From: Helicobacter jaachi
GTDB taxonomy: Bacteria; Campylobacterota; Campylobacteria; Campylobacterales; Helicobacteraceae
Assembly: GCF_000763135.2 (NCBI RefSeq)
Contig: NZ_JRPR02000001.1
Coordinates: 496,001-560,000 of the forward strand
Reading direction: 5' to 3'
Length of the DNA stretch: 64,000 nucleotides
Part shown: positions 8,927-17,609 of the stretch, piece by piece
Layout of the letters: each line of letters opens with the position of its first letter
Numbering within the stretch: the first letter of the stretch is position 1
Program-made: the position numbers and the translations under genes
The notes under the pieces: model-generated
Databases searched by the model: none
Told to the model about the DNA's origin: nothing
Seen by the model: only the letters and a program-made list of their open reading frames with translations

Positions 8927-10245
8927 TACTTTTCTCCTCTTAATTGATAGGTAATATCGCCTGCACCAAGCCCTATGATAAGCGCATCTTGCAGAGTTTT
9001 AATATGTTCTTTATCATTATAAAGCTCGATATGTCCATTATTGAGTTTAAGATGTGTGGCAAATGTGGGGTTGTATTTGGCAAAAAGTGTAGCAAAATCA
9101 ATATCAATATGCGCCTCTCCCGCCTTCCACACAGGCAAAATCACCAATTCATCGCAGCCATTTTCAAAACAGCGCACAAAAGATTCTAAATTATCTAGCA
9201 CACGCGAATATTTATGCGGCTGCCAAATGGCAATCACTTTTGCATGAGGCTTAAGCGCATTATAAATAGCCACACTTTTAAGCGTAGCAGTAATTTCTGT
9301 AGGGTGATGCGCATAATCATCAATGATAGTCGTTTGCCCTTTACACAAAATATCAAAACGCTTCTTAATGCCCTTAAAATGCGCCAAATTTGCCTTTATA
9401 GAATCTAGTGCTTTTAAGCCTAGCTCATCTATGGCGCACAAAATCGCTAAAGCCGCATTTTGAGCTGTATGCTCGCCAAAGCCCCATACATGAAATGAGC
9501 CATAATCTTTAAGCTCAAAGCTGGTTTGTGGCTCATCATTGTGGAGATAAAATTGTATATTTTTAATATCCGTGCTCGGCTCAAGGGCGATAGATTCTAT
9601 ATTTTTAAGATTTTTTAAATATGGGTCGCTTAGGTTAAATACGCGCTTTTTGGCTTTATTTATAAACTCATCATACGCGCCGTAAAATTCTGTTAAATTA
9701 TGATTATAGCTCTCCATATGCTCTGGCTCGGCATTAGGGATAATGGCAAAGTAGGGGTTAGAATTTAAAAAACTTTTATCAGATTCATCAGCTTCAAAAA
9801 TAATGCATTCACTCTTTGCCTCGCGCACATTTGAGCCAAATTCTTTAGAATCTGCACCAATAATAGCGCCAAATTGAGGGAAAAGACTGCTTAAAATCGC
9901 ACTTGTGGTGGATTTCCCATGTGCGCCGCATACGCTAAAAACGCGCTTTTCTTTTAAGATAAAGGCTAGCGCTTCTTTGCGGGAAAGCACTTTAATGCCT
10001 TTTTTGTGCGCTTCTTGCACTTCGATATTATCTGGCTTAATGATAGCGGAGTGTATGACTAAATCTTGATTAGTGATAGCTTGCGCGCTATGGGGGATAT
10101 TAATCTCTACACCTTGCGCGCGCAAATACTTAGTGGCATTGCCCTCCGCAATATCTGAACCGCTAATCTCTACACCTTGCGCGCGTAAATACTTTGCCAA
10201 ACCCGAAATGCCAATGCCACCAATGCCTATAAAATGTATTTTCAT
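8926..10245 (-). CDS. murC: UDP-N-acetylmuramate--L-alanine ligase
   Basis: Cytoplasmic peptidoglycan enzyme of 439 residues that adds L-Ala to UDP-MurNAc. The N-terminal Rossmann motif is [15 protein letters not shown], the ATP-binding P-loop is CGAHGKSTT, the central domain holds [10 protein letters not shown], and the C-terminal ligase part has [12 protein letters not shown] and the IWQPHKYSR motif. All are complete. The N-terminal segment contains the repeated phrase [10 protein letters not shown] at two places about 25 residues apart. Confidence 0.96.
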   Translation of the reverse strand: MKIHFIGIGGIGISGLAKYLRAQGVEISGSDIAEGNATKYLRAQGVEINIPHSAQAITNQDLVIHSAIIKPDNIEVQEAHKKGIKVLSRKEALAFILKEKRVFSVCGAHGKSTTSAILSSLFPQFGAIIGADSKEFGSNVREAKSECIIFEADESDKSFLNSNPYFAIIPNAEPEHMESYNHNLTEFYGAYDEFINKAKKRVFNLSDPYLKNLKNIESIALEPSTDIKNIQFYLHNDEPQTSFELKDYGSFHVWGFGEHTAQNAALAILCAIDELGLKALDSIKANLAHFKGIKKRFDILCKGQTTIIDDYAHHPTEITATLKSVAIYNALKPHAKVIAIWQPHKYSRVLDNLESFVRCFENGCDELVILPVWKAGEAHIDIDFATLFAKYNPTFATHLKLNNGHIELYNDKEHIKTLQDALIIGLGAGDITYQLRGEK

Positions 10246-10253
10246 TTATTCCC

Positions 10254-11408
10254 CTATTTTAATGATTTGTAGTGATGTAGTGCATCTTTTAGGGCAAGTA
10301 GTGCCTTTTTAGTAGCGTCATTATCATACACAAGGGCTATTCTTACAAATCCTTTGCCCTCACTATTGCGCCCTAAATAACTGCCCGGCAGCGTAAGCAC
10401 GCCATATTTTTCATACGCAAATTTACAAAAGTCCTCATCATCGCCCACTTCAAGCCATACATAAAAAGTATAAGGGCAGAGTTGCTGTTTATTCAAGCTT
10501 AGAATTTCGCGCGCTAAAGAGAGATTTTGCGCATAAATGTGGCGTATAGATTCTGGCGTGTGCATATCGCTCCACGCGATAGTAGCGGCTTTTTGCAATG
10601 GCAGGGGCAAGGCACAGCCCAAATATGTGCGGTAAAGGTTGTATTTTGCCAAAATGCTTTCATCACCAGCGATAAATCCACTGCGCAAGCCCGGCGCGGA
10701 AGAGCGCTTAGAAATAGAATTAAGCGCTAAAATATTTTTAAAAGTAGGATTGCCCGCGTGAATGCAAGCCTCAAGTATGCTAGGAGGCTTAGTGTGCTCA
10801 TAAATCTCACTATAGCACTCATCATTAATAATGACAAAATCATACTCTAGCGCCTTTTGCACCCATTCACTCAAAGAGGGCAAATCAAGGATTCTGCCTG
10901 TGGGATTATTAGGAGAATTAAGAATGACTAAATCTACTTCTTTAAGCTCCTGCTCGCTAAGAAGTGGGCTAAAGTTATTTTTTTGAGTAAGATTCATAAG
11001 CACGATGCGCGCTTTTGCCGCAAGGGCAGCTCCCTCATAGATTTGATAAAAAGGATTAGGATAGGCAATAGTTGGCGTTTGCTTGCCAAATAAGTAAAAT
11101 TGCGGAAAATTAAAAAGCACCTCACGCGTGCCAAAAGTAGGGATAATCTGCCCTAAGTGCAGCTCAAGCCCAAAGCGCGCGCGAATAAAGTCTAATTGCG
11201 CTCTTTTTAGCTCATCTTCGCCGCTTGATTTGGGATATTTATTAAGTAAAGGCGCGCTATCTTGCCAAGCTTTAATGATATTTGTCGGTGTGGGGAATTG
11301 CGGCTCGCCAATGGTGAGCGTAAAAAGTTGCTTTTCTTTGGGTGCTGTGCTTTGTGAGAGCAGCGCGCGCAGCTTTTCAAAGGGATAGGATTGAAATGTA
11401 TCTAGCAC
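10254..11408 (-). CDS. dapC: PLP-dependent class I/II aminotransferase, probable DapC
   Basis: 384-residue fold-type I aminotransferase. The PLP lysine is in the motif NSISKRSSAPGLRSG; NSPNNPTGR and NDECYSE are the other cofactor-binding segments, and a C-terminal FVRIALVYD holds the substrate Arg. The SKRSxxPGLRSG form is typical of succinyldiaminopimelate aminotransferases, so a role in lysine and peptidoglycan precursor synthesis is likely; this fits its place 9 bases upstream of murC. The exact substrate is inferred. Confidence 0.85.
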   Translation of the reverse strand: MLDTFQSYPFEKLRALLSQSTAPKEKQLFTLTIGEPQFPTPTNIIKAWQDSAPLLNKYPKSSGEDELKRAQLDFIRARFGLELHLGQIIPTFGTREVLFNFPQFYLFGKQTPTIAYPNPFYQIYEGAALAAKARIVLMNLTQKNNFSPLLSEQELKEVDLVILNSPNNPTGRILDLPSLSEWVQKALEYDFVIINDECYSEIYEHTKPPSILEACIHAGNPTFKNILALNSISKRSSAPGLRSGFIAGDESILAKYNLYRTYLGCALPLPLQKAATIAWSDMHTPESIRHIYAQNLSLAREILSLNKQQLCPYTFYVWLEVGDDEDFCKFAYEKYGVLTLPGSYLGRNSEGKGFVRIALVYDNDATKKALLALKDALHHYKSLK

Positions 11409-11456
11409 AATATGTCCTTAAAATATTTGGGAAGTTTGCAGATTTGCAAAGGTGGG

Positions 11457-11462
11457 ATTATA
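11457..11462 (-). promoter_or_regulatory. Probable -10 box for the dapC-murC-mutS2 group
   Basis: On the minus strand TATAAT in the context GCTATATAAT lies about 45 bases upstream of the aminotransferase start. No good -35 box is seen at 17 bases, which is common in Helicobacter. Confidence 0.5.
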
Positions 11463-11632
11463 TAGCAAAATAACCATATTTTAGCTTTAGATTCTATCTT
11501 TGAGGCATAAGCCAAATCTATCAACTTCATTTCTTAAGGTTAGATTCTATAAATTTGCTCACTTGATACTCACTCAGTCAAAATTAAGCAAAAAGTCGTT
11601 ACAAGCCATTATCAAAATTACTTAGGAGTAGT

Positions 11633-12559
11633 ATGCTTACTTTTATCTTTGCCATTGCGGTTTTTATTTTTATGGCGCTCATTGGACTTGGTTTGGTGAG
11701 CTTTTCTCTTAGTATTTTTGCCTTTGTGTTTGAAAAATATGTGCTTGTTTTGTTGAGTTTTTTTATCTTTTTGTATCGCATTATCACCTTTCCGCAAGCT
11801 CAGCCCGAAAGTAGTGAGGACGGCTCGCATCATAATTCTAAGATTTTGCTTGATGCGTATTCGGGCATAGATTCTCTTTTAAAAAGAGGCGAGGTTAATG
11901 AGGCTATAAATGTGGTGGAGAGGGATTTTCATAGTCGCTTAGAGCCGCAATATGCAAGCAAAGAATTTTTAGATTCTACATTTGCTAGGGCAAGAACTTT
12001 AGGCATAGCCTCTCTAAAATACGCTAAAGCCTATTTCTACACTACCATTTATCTCAAAAGATTGATACTTTTTCTTGTCTTTGTGCTGCCTTTTGTGATT
12101 GCCTATTTTGCCTGCTATTTTTATGCAAACTACGAGTATAAGACTAAAACTTTTGAGCGCACACAGAGCGTTTTTGTAAAAAATACAAAAGGCGTTTGGG
12201 AGGGATTAAAAAAATATGGCATTGAGATTAAGCAAGATTCTATATTTTTGTATGATAAATCTGTGCAGCTTTTCACCAAAGATACAAAGTCTTTTAGCAA
12301 GACTTGTGGCGCTTTGTGGGATATTTTCTTTGATGGAGTGGTAGATTTTGCGCTGCATGCGTTTTTGCTGGCTCTAACCATTGCTATAAATCCCGTGAGT
12401 CTGGTCATTATAATAATGTGGCTGTGCTATTTTGTGCTCTATCGCTTGATAAATGCTTTTAATTTGGGGACTAAAAGATTTGTGTATAGGCTCTATAACA
12501 GAGGCAGAATAGATGCGGGCGATAATCTGCTTAGAATGCCTGATGGCACGCTGCCATAG
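11633..12559 (+). CDS. Membrane protein of unknown function
   Basis: 308 residues with a long hydrophobic N-terminus (about 1-47, two segments), a soluble middle section, a pair of segments near 146-170, and a strongly hydrophobic hairpin near 245-275. Shine-Dalgarno AGGAG lies 5 bases before the ATG. I recognise no family; the soluble part has no catalytic motif I can name. It is the last protein gene before the tRNA cluster. Confidence 0.7.
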   Translation: MLTFIFAIAVFIFMALIGLGLVSFSLSIFAFVFEKYVLVLLSFFIFLYRIITFPQAQPESSEDGSHHNSKILLDAYSGIDSLLKRGEVNEAINVVERDFHSRLEPQYASKEFLDSTFARARTLGIASLKYAKAYFYTTIYLKRLILFLVFVLPFVIAYFACYFYANYEYKTKTFERTQSVFVKNTKGVWEGLKKYGIEIKQDSIFLYDKSVQLFTKDTKSFSKTCGALWDIFFDGVVDFALHAFLLALTIAINPVSLVIIIMWLCYFVLYRLINAFNLGTKRFVYRLYNRGRIDAGDNLLRMPDGTLP

Positions 12560-12605
12560 GCTTTAGATTCTATAAAATTTACACAATCCACTTTTTCATT
12601 TTTTT

Positions 12606-12640
12606 TAGATTCTGTGAGCAGAGCTTTTGCACAGAATCTA
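12606..12640 (+). terminator. Perfect 11-bp inverted repeat, possible terminator
   Basis: TAGATTCTGTG and CACAGAATCTA flank a 13-base loop downstream of the membrane protein gene. A second, weaker AGATTCT/AGAATCT pair follows at about 12646-12669. No U tract. Confidence 0.4.
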
Positions 12641-12795
12641 GCGCGAGATTCTATATATTTTACAGAATCTAGGGGGGATTTAGTAGGCATTGAGCGCTAT
12701 TTTTACGCAAAATATGCTTAAATTAGTGCGCAAAGCTTGATTTTTTAGTAAAGCATTGTTATAATGGCAGCTTTTACTCTTTACATTTGAGTGAT

Positions 12796-12870
12796 GCGGG
12801 AGTAGCTCAGTGGTAGAGCACAACCTTGCCAAGGTTGGGGTCGCGGGTTCGAACCCCGTCTCCCGCTCCA
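12796..12870 (+). tRNA. tRNA-Gly (GCC)
   Basis: 75 bases with encoded CCA. Acceptor GCGGGAG pairs with CTCCCGC, the anticodon loop is TTGCCAA, and the T arm is GCGGGTTCGAACCCCGT. First of four tRNA genes on the + strand. Confidence 0.97.
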
Positions 12871-12963
12871 ACTTGTTATAGAATCTATTAAATCCCTTAA
12901 TCTTATTCATTGTGTGTTGGTTGTTTTGATAAGGGCTTAGTGTTATTTGAGTGTTATGATAAA

Positions 12964-13051
12964 GCCCGGGTGGTGAAATTGGTAGACACAAGGGACTTAA
13001 AATCCCTCGGACATTGCGTCTGTACCGGTTCAAGTCCGGTCTCGGGCACCA
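12964..13051 (+). tRNA. tRNA-Leu (TAA)
   Basis: 88-base class II tRNA with encoded CCA. Acceptor GCCCGGG pairs with CTCGGGC, allowing one mismatch or bulge; the anticodon loop is CTTAAAA. The long variable arm is clear. Confidence 0.96.
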
Positions 13052-13077
13052 CCTTAGATTCTCATTTATCCTAAAGC

Positions 13078-13152
13078 GGCGACATAGCCAAGTGGTAAGG
13101 CATGGGCCTGCAAAGCCTTGATTCCCCAGTTCGAATCTGGGTGTCGCCTCCA
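13078..13152 (+). tRNA. tRNA-Cys (GCA)
   Basis: 75 bases with encoded CCA. Acceptor GGCGACA pairs with TGTCGCC, anticodon loop CTGCAAA. Confidence 0.97.
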
Positions 13153-13186
13153 ATGTGCATTATCATTAAATTGAGAGAAAGCTAAA

Positions 13187-13274
13187 CGGGAGATGGCTGA
13201 GTGGTTGAAAGCGGCGGTCTTGAAAACCGTTGAGGGTCACACCTCCGGGGGTTCGAATCCCTCTCTCCCGGCCA
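13187..13274 (+). tRNA. tRNA-Ser (TGA), prophage integration site
   Basis: 88-base class II tRNA with encoded CCA. Acceptor CGGGAGA pairs with TCTCCCG, anticodon loop CTTGAAA. The prophage entered its 3' end and restored it: the last 17 bases are repeated at the right prophage edge, so this copy stays whole and functional. Confidence 0.97.
13258..13274 (+). repeat. attL core (17 bp)
   Basis: TCCCTCTCTCCCGGCCA, the T-arm and acceptor end of tRNA-Ser. The identical 17 bases occur at 43716-43732 with different sequence on both sides. The integrase gene lies directly inside this end, which is typical for tRNA-targeting tyrosine integrases. Confidence 0.9.
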
Positions 13275-13438
13275 TTACGATTCTACACATTTTCTACAAA
13301 ATCCCCCTTAATCATTTTCAGAATATAAATCTTACCAAATAACCATAGCATCGTGCTTTCAAAGTTTTAATGCTAGGCTTGTAAATTCTCATAGAATCAT
13401 CTAAAATAACATAAAATAATGCAAAAAAATAAGGTTTT

Positions 13439-13468
13439 GGGGACAGAGTGGGGACAGAGTGGGGACAG
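13439..13468 (+). repeat. Three 11-bp direct repeats, candidate integrase arm sites (left)
   Basis: GGGGACAG begins at 13439, 13450 and 13461, with AGT between copies. The same octamer appears at 13550 (just before the integrase ATG), twice near the right end (43648, 43659), and inverted at 24455-24465. Clustering inside both prophage ends suggests arm-type binding sites for the integrase; this is inference. Confidence 0.5.
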
Positions 13469-13559
13469 GATTAGCCCCAAAAAGAGTCACAAACTCACAT
13501 ATTTAAGGGCTTTCCAAGCTCATACCCCAGCAAACCCTATAAAACAAAAGGGGACAGAA

Positions 13560-14633
13560 ATGCAAAAACAGCAAAATCAAACTAGTAAAAAATATGAGGG
13601 CGTGCGCTCTAAAGCCCTAAGCAATGGCGATATAGCTTATTATGTGCGATTTATGGATAAAGAGGGTAAGCGACAAGAAGTCAAGGTAGGCACAAAAAAT
13701 GAGGGGTGCAGTGAGAAAAAAGCTAGTATTGAGCGCGCTAGGCTTTTACAGGAAGTAAAAGAGGCGAAAAATATGCAAAATCCAACTATACAAGAGATTA
13801 TGCCGCGATATTTGCGCATTTTGGAGCTGCACACAAAAAGTGAGACTTATAGAGACTACAAAGGGCAGTGTGAGCTGCATATCCTACCTGCATTTGGTGC
13901 GTATAAAATCCAAGATATTAGCCCAAAGCATATCAATGATTTTATGCTGCATCTAGCGCAAAATAAAAGCAACAAAACCATAAATAAGCTTATCGATAGG
14001 CTTAATAATCTCATAGAGTGGGCAAAGAATGAGTATGATTTGGTTTTTAGAAATCCCACTCAAGCTGTAAAGCGTCTCAAAGTCGATAATGCGCGCGAGC
14101 GGTTTATGTCTAAAGACGAGGTGAGTGCGGTTTTAAAAGAAGCACAAAAGATAGATAATGAGATGTATGCATTTTTTGCGCTGGCATTTTGCACTGGTGG
14201 GCGGCTAAACACGCTGAGAAATATCAAGCTAGAGCATATTGATTTTGAAAGCGGCACTATCGCGCTGCAGGATTTTAAGAATAATTCCAAATACAGCGGC
14301 TTTTTGGACACCCAAGCGCGCAAAGCTTTAGAGGTATATCAAAAACGCGCACAAAATGAGATTTTTACCACACCCGAGCGCACCTTTAGACGCCGCGCAC
14401 AAAGGCTGCTTAACACGCTCTTTAATCAACACACTGCACCAAATGATAGAAAAAATAAGGTCGTAATCCACAGCACGCGCCACACTTTTGCTTCACATCT
14501 TGCCATAGCAGGCACGCCCATTCACATTATCCAAAAGCTTCTTAACCACAAAGATATAAAAATGACTATGCGTTATGCGCATCTTTTACCCCAAAGTGGC
14601 GCGGAGTATGTGGCTAAGCTGTGGGAGGCGTAG
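13560..14633 (+). CDS. int: Phage tyrosine integrase
   Basis: 357-residue site-specific recombinase. An N-terminal arm-binding region is followed by a SAM-like core-binding domain (about residues 75-160) and a catalytic domain. The catalytic residues are visible: Arg215 (GGRLNTL), His304 and Arg307 (HSTRH), His330 (LNHKD) and the nucleophile Tyr339 (MRYAHL). The frame is open back to 13419, but the region before 13560 is filled by GGGGACAG repeats, and ATG 13560 has AAAAGGGG upstream, so I start there. It converges with a leftward phage gene, overlapping it by 20 bases. Confidence 0.93.
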   Translation: MQKQQNQTSKKYEGVRSKALSNGDIAYYVRFMDKEGKRQEVKVGTKNEGCSEKKASIERARLLQEVKEAKNMQNPTIQEIMPRYLRILELHTKSETYRDYKGQCELHILPAFGAYKIQDISPKHINDFMLHLAQNKSNKTINKLIDRLNNLIEWAKNEYDLVFRNPTQAVKRLKVDNARERFMSKDEVSAVLKEAQKIDNEMYAFFALAFCTGGRLNTLRNIKLEHIDFESGTIALQDFKNNSKYSGFLDTQARKALEVYQKRAQNEIFTTPERTFRRRAQRLLNTLFNQHTAPNDRKNKVVIHSTRHTFASHLAIAGTPIHIIQKLLNHKDIKMTMRYAHLLPQSGAEYVAKLWEA

Positions 14634-15099
14634 GGGATTTGGCAAGGGATATGGCTTTCATAATCATATAAAATCCATTTTTGCCTATACCAAACTCACT
14701 ATTGCCATCAAGCTCATTTTGCAGGAGCTTAAGCATTTTGTGTAAAAACTCATTATGCTCAAAGTGGTTTTTAAACTCCTGCTCACACCTCCACACCACC
14801 ACGCAAAGCACCCTGTATCTCATATCTTGGGATTTTAGCTGCTCTGCTAAAAAATACCCAAGCCAAGTGTAAGTTTTGTAAAAATCAAGGCTACTCACCC
14901 TACAATCAAACTCTTTGAGATACCTTATATAATACCTTATCGTTTCTATGAGGGCGTTTTTCACATATTTACCAGACACGATGCTTGCTCCATATTTGCC
15001 TTTATAAAATTCGCAAATTTCACAGATTTGCGCTTCAAGGAGCTTAACATTTTCTTGGCTTAAAAATTGCTCTTTTCTGCTTTTAGAATCTTGCATCAT
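14614..15099 (-). CDS. Phage early-region protein of unknown function
   Basis: 161 residues, mostly helical and charged, with Cys in CEICEFY near residue 30 but no zinc-binding pattern. No family recognised. It is the last gene of the leftward early block; its start overlaps the preceding gene by 17 bases and its end overlaps the integrase gene. Confidence 0.65.
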   Translation of the reverse strand: MMQDSKSRKEQFLSQENVKLLEAQICEICEFYKGKYGASIVSGKYVKNALIETIRYYIRYLKEFDCRVSSLDFYKTYTWLGYFLAEQLKSQDMRYRVLCVVVWRCEQEFKNHFEHNEFLHKMLKLLQNELDGNSEFGIGKNGFYMIMKAISLAKSPTPPTA

Positions 15100-15319
15100 T
15101 TTTAAAGCTCTCTAACATATGCCGTTGCCTTTCTTTAGCTTTACAATCGTTATCCGCTAGCTTAATGTAATAATCTTTCAACGCCTCATCACAATGATTC
15201 TCAATAGAGCCTACATTTTTAGCGTTATCATCGCCAAAGGCTTCATCTATAGCTTGTTCTACCAACTCTCTTGTGTCTAGGCTACTAAAGTCTTGCTCAA
15301 GGTCTATATTTTTACCCAT
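15083..15319 (-). CDS. Small acidic phage protein of unknown function
   Basis: 78 residues from the ATG at 15319 (AGG about 9 bases before). The frame extends 26 codons further up, but that stretch is hydrophobic, Cys-rich and lacks a ribosome site. The sequence is acidic at the start and basic at the end. No family recognised. Confidence 0.55.
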   Translation of the reverse strand: MGKNIDLEQDFSSLDTRELVEQAIDEAFGDDNAKNVGSIENHCDEALKDYYIKLADNDCKAKERQRHMLESFKNDARF

Positions 15320-15421
15320 TTGACACCTCGCATTTAGTTTAATACTACAAAATACCGCATAATAACACATTATAAACAATAAGCCGCAATAGCCCAATCC
15401 CGTGCTACTTGATTTTATAAT

Positions 15422-16294
15422 TTACCCTTTAATCCACGCCTTAAACACATATTTATGGCGCAAATCTAGCAGCATACGCACTTGTTTTGAGAGTATATTG
15501 ATATTGCAGCCCACAAGAGAGCATGCGCCAATGGCACGCCCAATGTCATTAATCACATCAATCGCCTCATTTATGCCCTCATTTTCAATAAGTGCCGTAA
15601 ATTTGCTCTTAATATTAAAGGTAAGCTCCAGCCTGCGCCACTGCGAAAGCTCGGGCGGGATATTTTCTTTATGATAGAATCTTTGCTTATGGAATTTATC
15701 ATAGAGCAAAATTTTATTTAGCTTAAAATATTTACTAGAATCTAGAATGTGATTAGCATACAAACTCTTGCCCACGCTTATAATCTTGCCATTGCTCCAC
15801 TTTAAAAGCTTGCTAGAGAGCCATTCTTTTGCCTTATAGCTCACCTCCTGCGCGCTTTCAAAATCCATAGCCAAATCAAAGCTATAAGTCTTAAAACGCC
15901 TTAGAAACTTAGCCAGCACGCTAAAAACATAACTTTCTATATCCTTGCTTGGCTGATGTAGCCCCGCAAAGACAATCATCACATAATAATCTAGCTTCTT
16001 TTTGTGCTTGCGCGCTAACTCGTGCAGCTCTTTAGTGTTTTCTAGCACTAAAATAGTGTTTGACAAGCTCTTAACACCGCGTTTAAGGTTGATATAGCGA
16101 ATATTTAGCGGATATTTTAGCTCGCTAGGATTTTGTGATTTAAATTTATCTTTCACATACATATCAACCTGCGCATTGCGTGTGGTTTTGCGTAGTTTTG
16201 AGTAAAGCTCAAGCTTTTTTAGAAACTTAAGCGCTATACTCTTGGGAATACAAAAGCGATAAGAATCTATACCGATGCTGTATTTTTTACGCAT
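15422..16294 (-). CDS. Possible phage replication-initiation protein
   Basis: 290 residues, very basic. The pattern ILLYDKFHKQ, then WRRLELTFNIK, resembles the YDK...(R)xE segment of Rep_trans and phage replication-initiation-factor proteins, which nick or bind the origin. No complete nickase motif can be confirmed by eye, so the call is tentative. It has AGGGG before the ATG and is the largest gene in the early block after the antirepressor, which suits a replication role. Confidence 0.4.
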   Translation of the reverse strand: MRKKYSIGIDSYRFCIPKSIALKFLKKLELYSKLRKTTRNAQVDMYVKDKFKSQNPSELKYPLNIRYINLKRGVKSLSNTILVLENTKELHELARKHKKKLDYYVMIVFAGLHQPSKDIESYVFSVLAKFLRRFKTYSFDLAMDFESAQEVSYKAKEWLSSKLLKWSNGKIISVGKSLYANHILDSSKYFKLNKILLYDKFHKQRFYHKENIPPELSQWRRLELTFNIKSKFTALIENEGINEAIDVINDIGRAIGACSLVGCNINILSKQVRMLLDLRHKYVFKAWIKG

Positions 16295-16385
16295 AATCCC
16301 CTACTTTTCTATATTTTGTCTTAAATGTATTGCCACATTGGCTAAACTAATGTCCGTGCGGGAGCTAGCTTAGCTAAATGCTAAA

Positions 16386-16619
16386 CTAGCAGAGCATGGG
16401 CGTATCTTGTAAATAAAATTCGCACGCATCAAGCTTACAAACAATATCCCCGCAGCTTTTCTCTAGCACCATCGCATATGCGCCTGCTTCTAGATTCCGC
16501 TCTTTGTGCTTTAGTGCAAAAATCTTTTTTAGCTCACGCAAATCAATCTTTCTGTCCGTATAGCTCACAATCACGCTAAATCCTCTGCCATTCTCCTTGT
16601 GTCTCGCTGTTAAAATCAT
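16386..16619 (-). CDS. Small phage protein of unknown function
   Basis: 77 residues, mixed charge, four Cys. It follows a 56-codon gene by 8 bases, with AGGAATAAAA before the ATG. No family recognised. Confidence 0.55.
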   Translation of the reverse strand: MILTARHKENGRGFSVIVSYTDRKIDLRELKKIFALKHKERNLEAGAYAMVLEKSCGDIVCKLDACEFYLQDTPMLC

Positions 16620-16627
16620 TTTTATTC

Positions 16628-16798
16628 CTAATAATCTTTAAGCACATCTACAAATTTATATGTAAAGCCATTTTTATACGCCCATTCAAAGCCAGCGCGC
16701 GCAAAGATTGCTCCCCCGCTTACAAAATAAAATCGCGGGCTATAGTCTGCATTTTGCCCTCGTATCATCTTTATACGCTTTAGCCCTATTTTGCTCAT
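16628..16798 (-). CDS. 56-residue phage protein
   Basis: Short gene starting MSKIGLKRIKMIRGQN and ending FVDVLKDY, with a clear AAGGAG 8 bases before its ATG. The start overlaps the stop of the upstream gene by 4 bases (ATGA), the usual sign of translational coupling. Basic N-terminus and an aromatic-rich centre (YSPRFYFVSGG). Function unknown. Confidence 0.65.
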   Translation of the reverse strand: MSKIGLKRIKMIRGQNADYSPRFYFVSGGAIFARAGFEWAYKNGFTYKFVDVLKDY

Positions 16799-17337
16799 AC
16801 TAGCGCTCCTTTGTAGCCCTTTTGCTTATTTTCCCACACTACGACATTGGAGGGCGTAGAAAGTGCCAAAAGTGCGTAAGATTCCACATTAAACCCCATA
16901 GCATTTGGCACAAAGCTCACATTGCATTCGCCAATCCTCTCAAAGACCTCATCGCATTTCTTGCGCAAAACTGCCTTGAAATCTCCCTGCTCAATATCCT
17001 TTCTCACTTCGCATTCAAAGAGCTTCCAGCCCTTGAGCGAATGAGCTATAATGACATATCTCACCATTAAATTGCTCCTTATTTTTTCTATGGCTTCTTT
17101 GTAGATTCTGCGCACTTCTTTGGGATTTAGGTGCATTTTTTGCGCGATTTGCTCAAAGCTCATCTGCGCGCAGTCCCTACGCAAAATCCAATCACTTGGG
17201 GATAAAAACTCCCCTTGAGTGCGCAAAATATAGATAAAATACATTTTTCTATCCCACGCATTAAAGGTATGCACCACCTCTACTTCTTTTGGATAAAGGC
17301 TCTTAAGCCTCTCTAGTGCTTTGTGTGGCTCACGCAT
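16795..17337 (-). CDS. HTH protein resembling sigma region 4 / transcription regulator
   Basis: 180 residues. The segment MSFEQIAQKMHLNPKEVRRIYKEAIEKIR at about 58-87 has the spacing of a sigma-70 region 4 helix-turn-helix (an (I/L)AxxLxxxxxxVRxxxxxAxxK(I/L)R pattern). There is no region 2, so it is not a full sigma factor. It could control early or late phage transcription; that role is inferred. No strong ribosome site (AAGG 6 bases before ATG). Confidence 0.5.
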   Translation of the reverse strand: MREPHKALERLKSLYPKEVEVVHTFNAWDRKMYFIYILRTQGEFLSPSDWILRRDCAQMSFEQIAQKMHLNPKEVRRIYKEAIEKIRSNLMVRYVIIAHSLKGWKLFECEVRKDIEQGDFKAVLRKKCDEVFERIGECNVSFVPNAMGFNVESYALLALSTPSNVVVWENKQKGYKGALV

Positions 17338-17346
17338 AAGCTTGCC

Positions 17347-17592
17347 TTAGAATTTACGCTCATTATCCACCATAAAGGCTGCCAAATCGCACGCCATTAC
17401 CACACGCTTGCCCTTTAGCTGTGTGTAGCGTGGCATATCGCTTGCACCTTGTGTGAATTTGTTGCGTATGGTTTGGGGATTTAGCCCAAAGATAGAGCCT
17501 AAATCCTCCTCGCTTAGTGCTATGCCATAGCGCGCAATAATGCTCTGTGTTGCCGCGATAATAAGCTGCTGATTAAAATTTAAACTACTCAT
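17347..17592 (-). CDS. Small HTH protein, possibly excisionase-like
   Basis: 81 residues from the ATG at 17592 (AAGGAG 5 bases before; an in-frame GTG two codons up is less likely). The stretch SEEDLGSIFGLNPQTIRNKFTQG reads as a helix-turn-helix, followed by a wing-like KGKRVVMACDLAAFM. The pattern suits MerR/Xis-type DNA-binding proteins. It lies between the antirepressor and the sigma-like gene. Confidence 0.5.
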   Translation of the reverse strand: MSSLNFNQQLIIAATQSIIARYGIALSEEDLGSIFGLNPQTIRNKFTQGASDMPRYTQLKGKRVVMACDLAAFMVDNERKF

Positions 17593-17609
17593 TTTCACTC
17601 CTTTAAGAT

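Noticed and set aside
12680-13153. 157-codon minus-strand frame across the tRNA-Gly/Leu/Cys cluster
   Set aside because: It is the translation of tRNA genes read backwards, a well-known false gene; no ribosome site.
13419-13559. N-terminal extension of the integrase
   Set aside because: The stretch is built from GGGGACAG repeats and has no ribosome site, while ATG 13560 has one.
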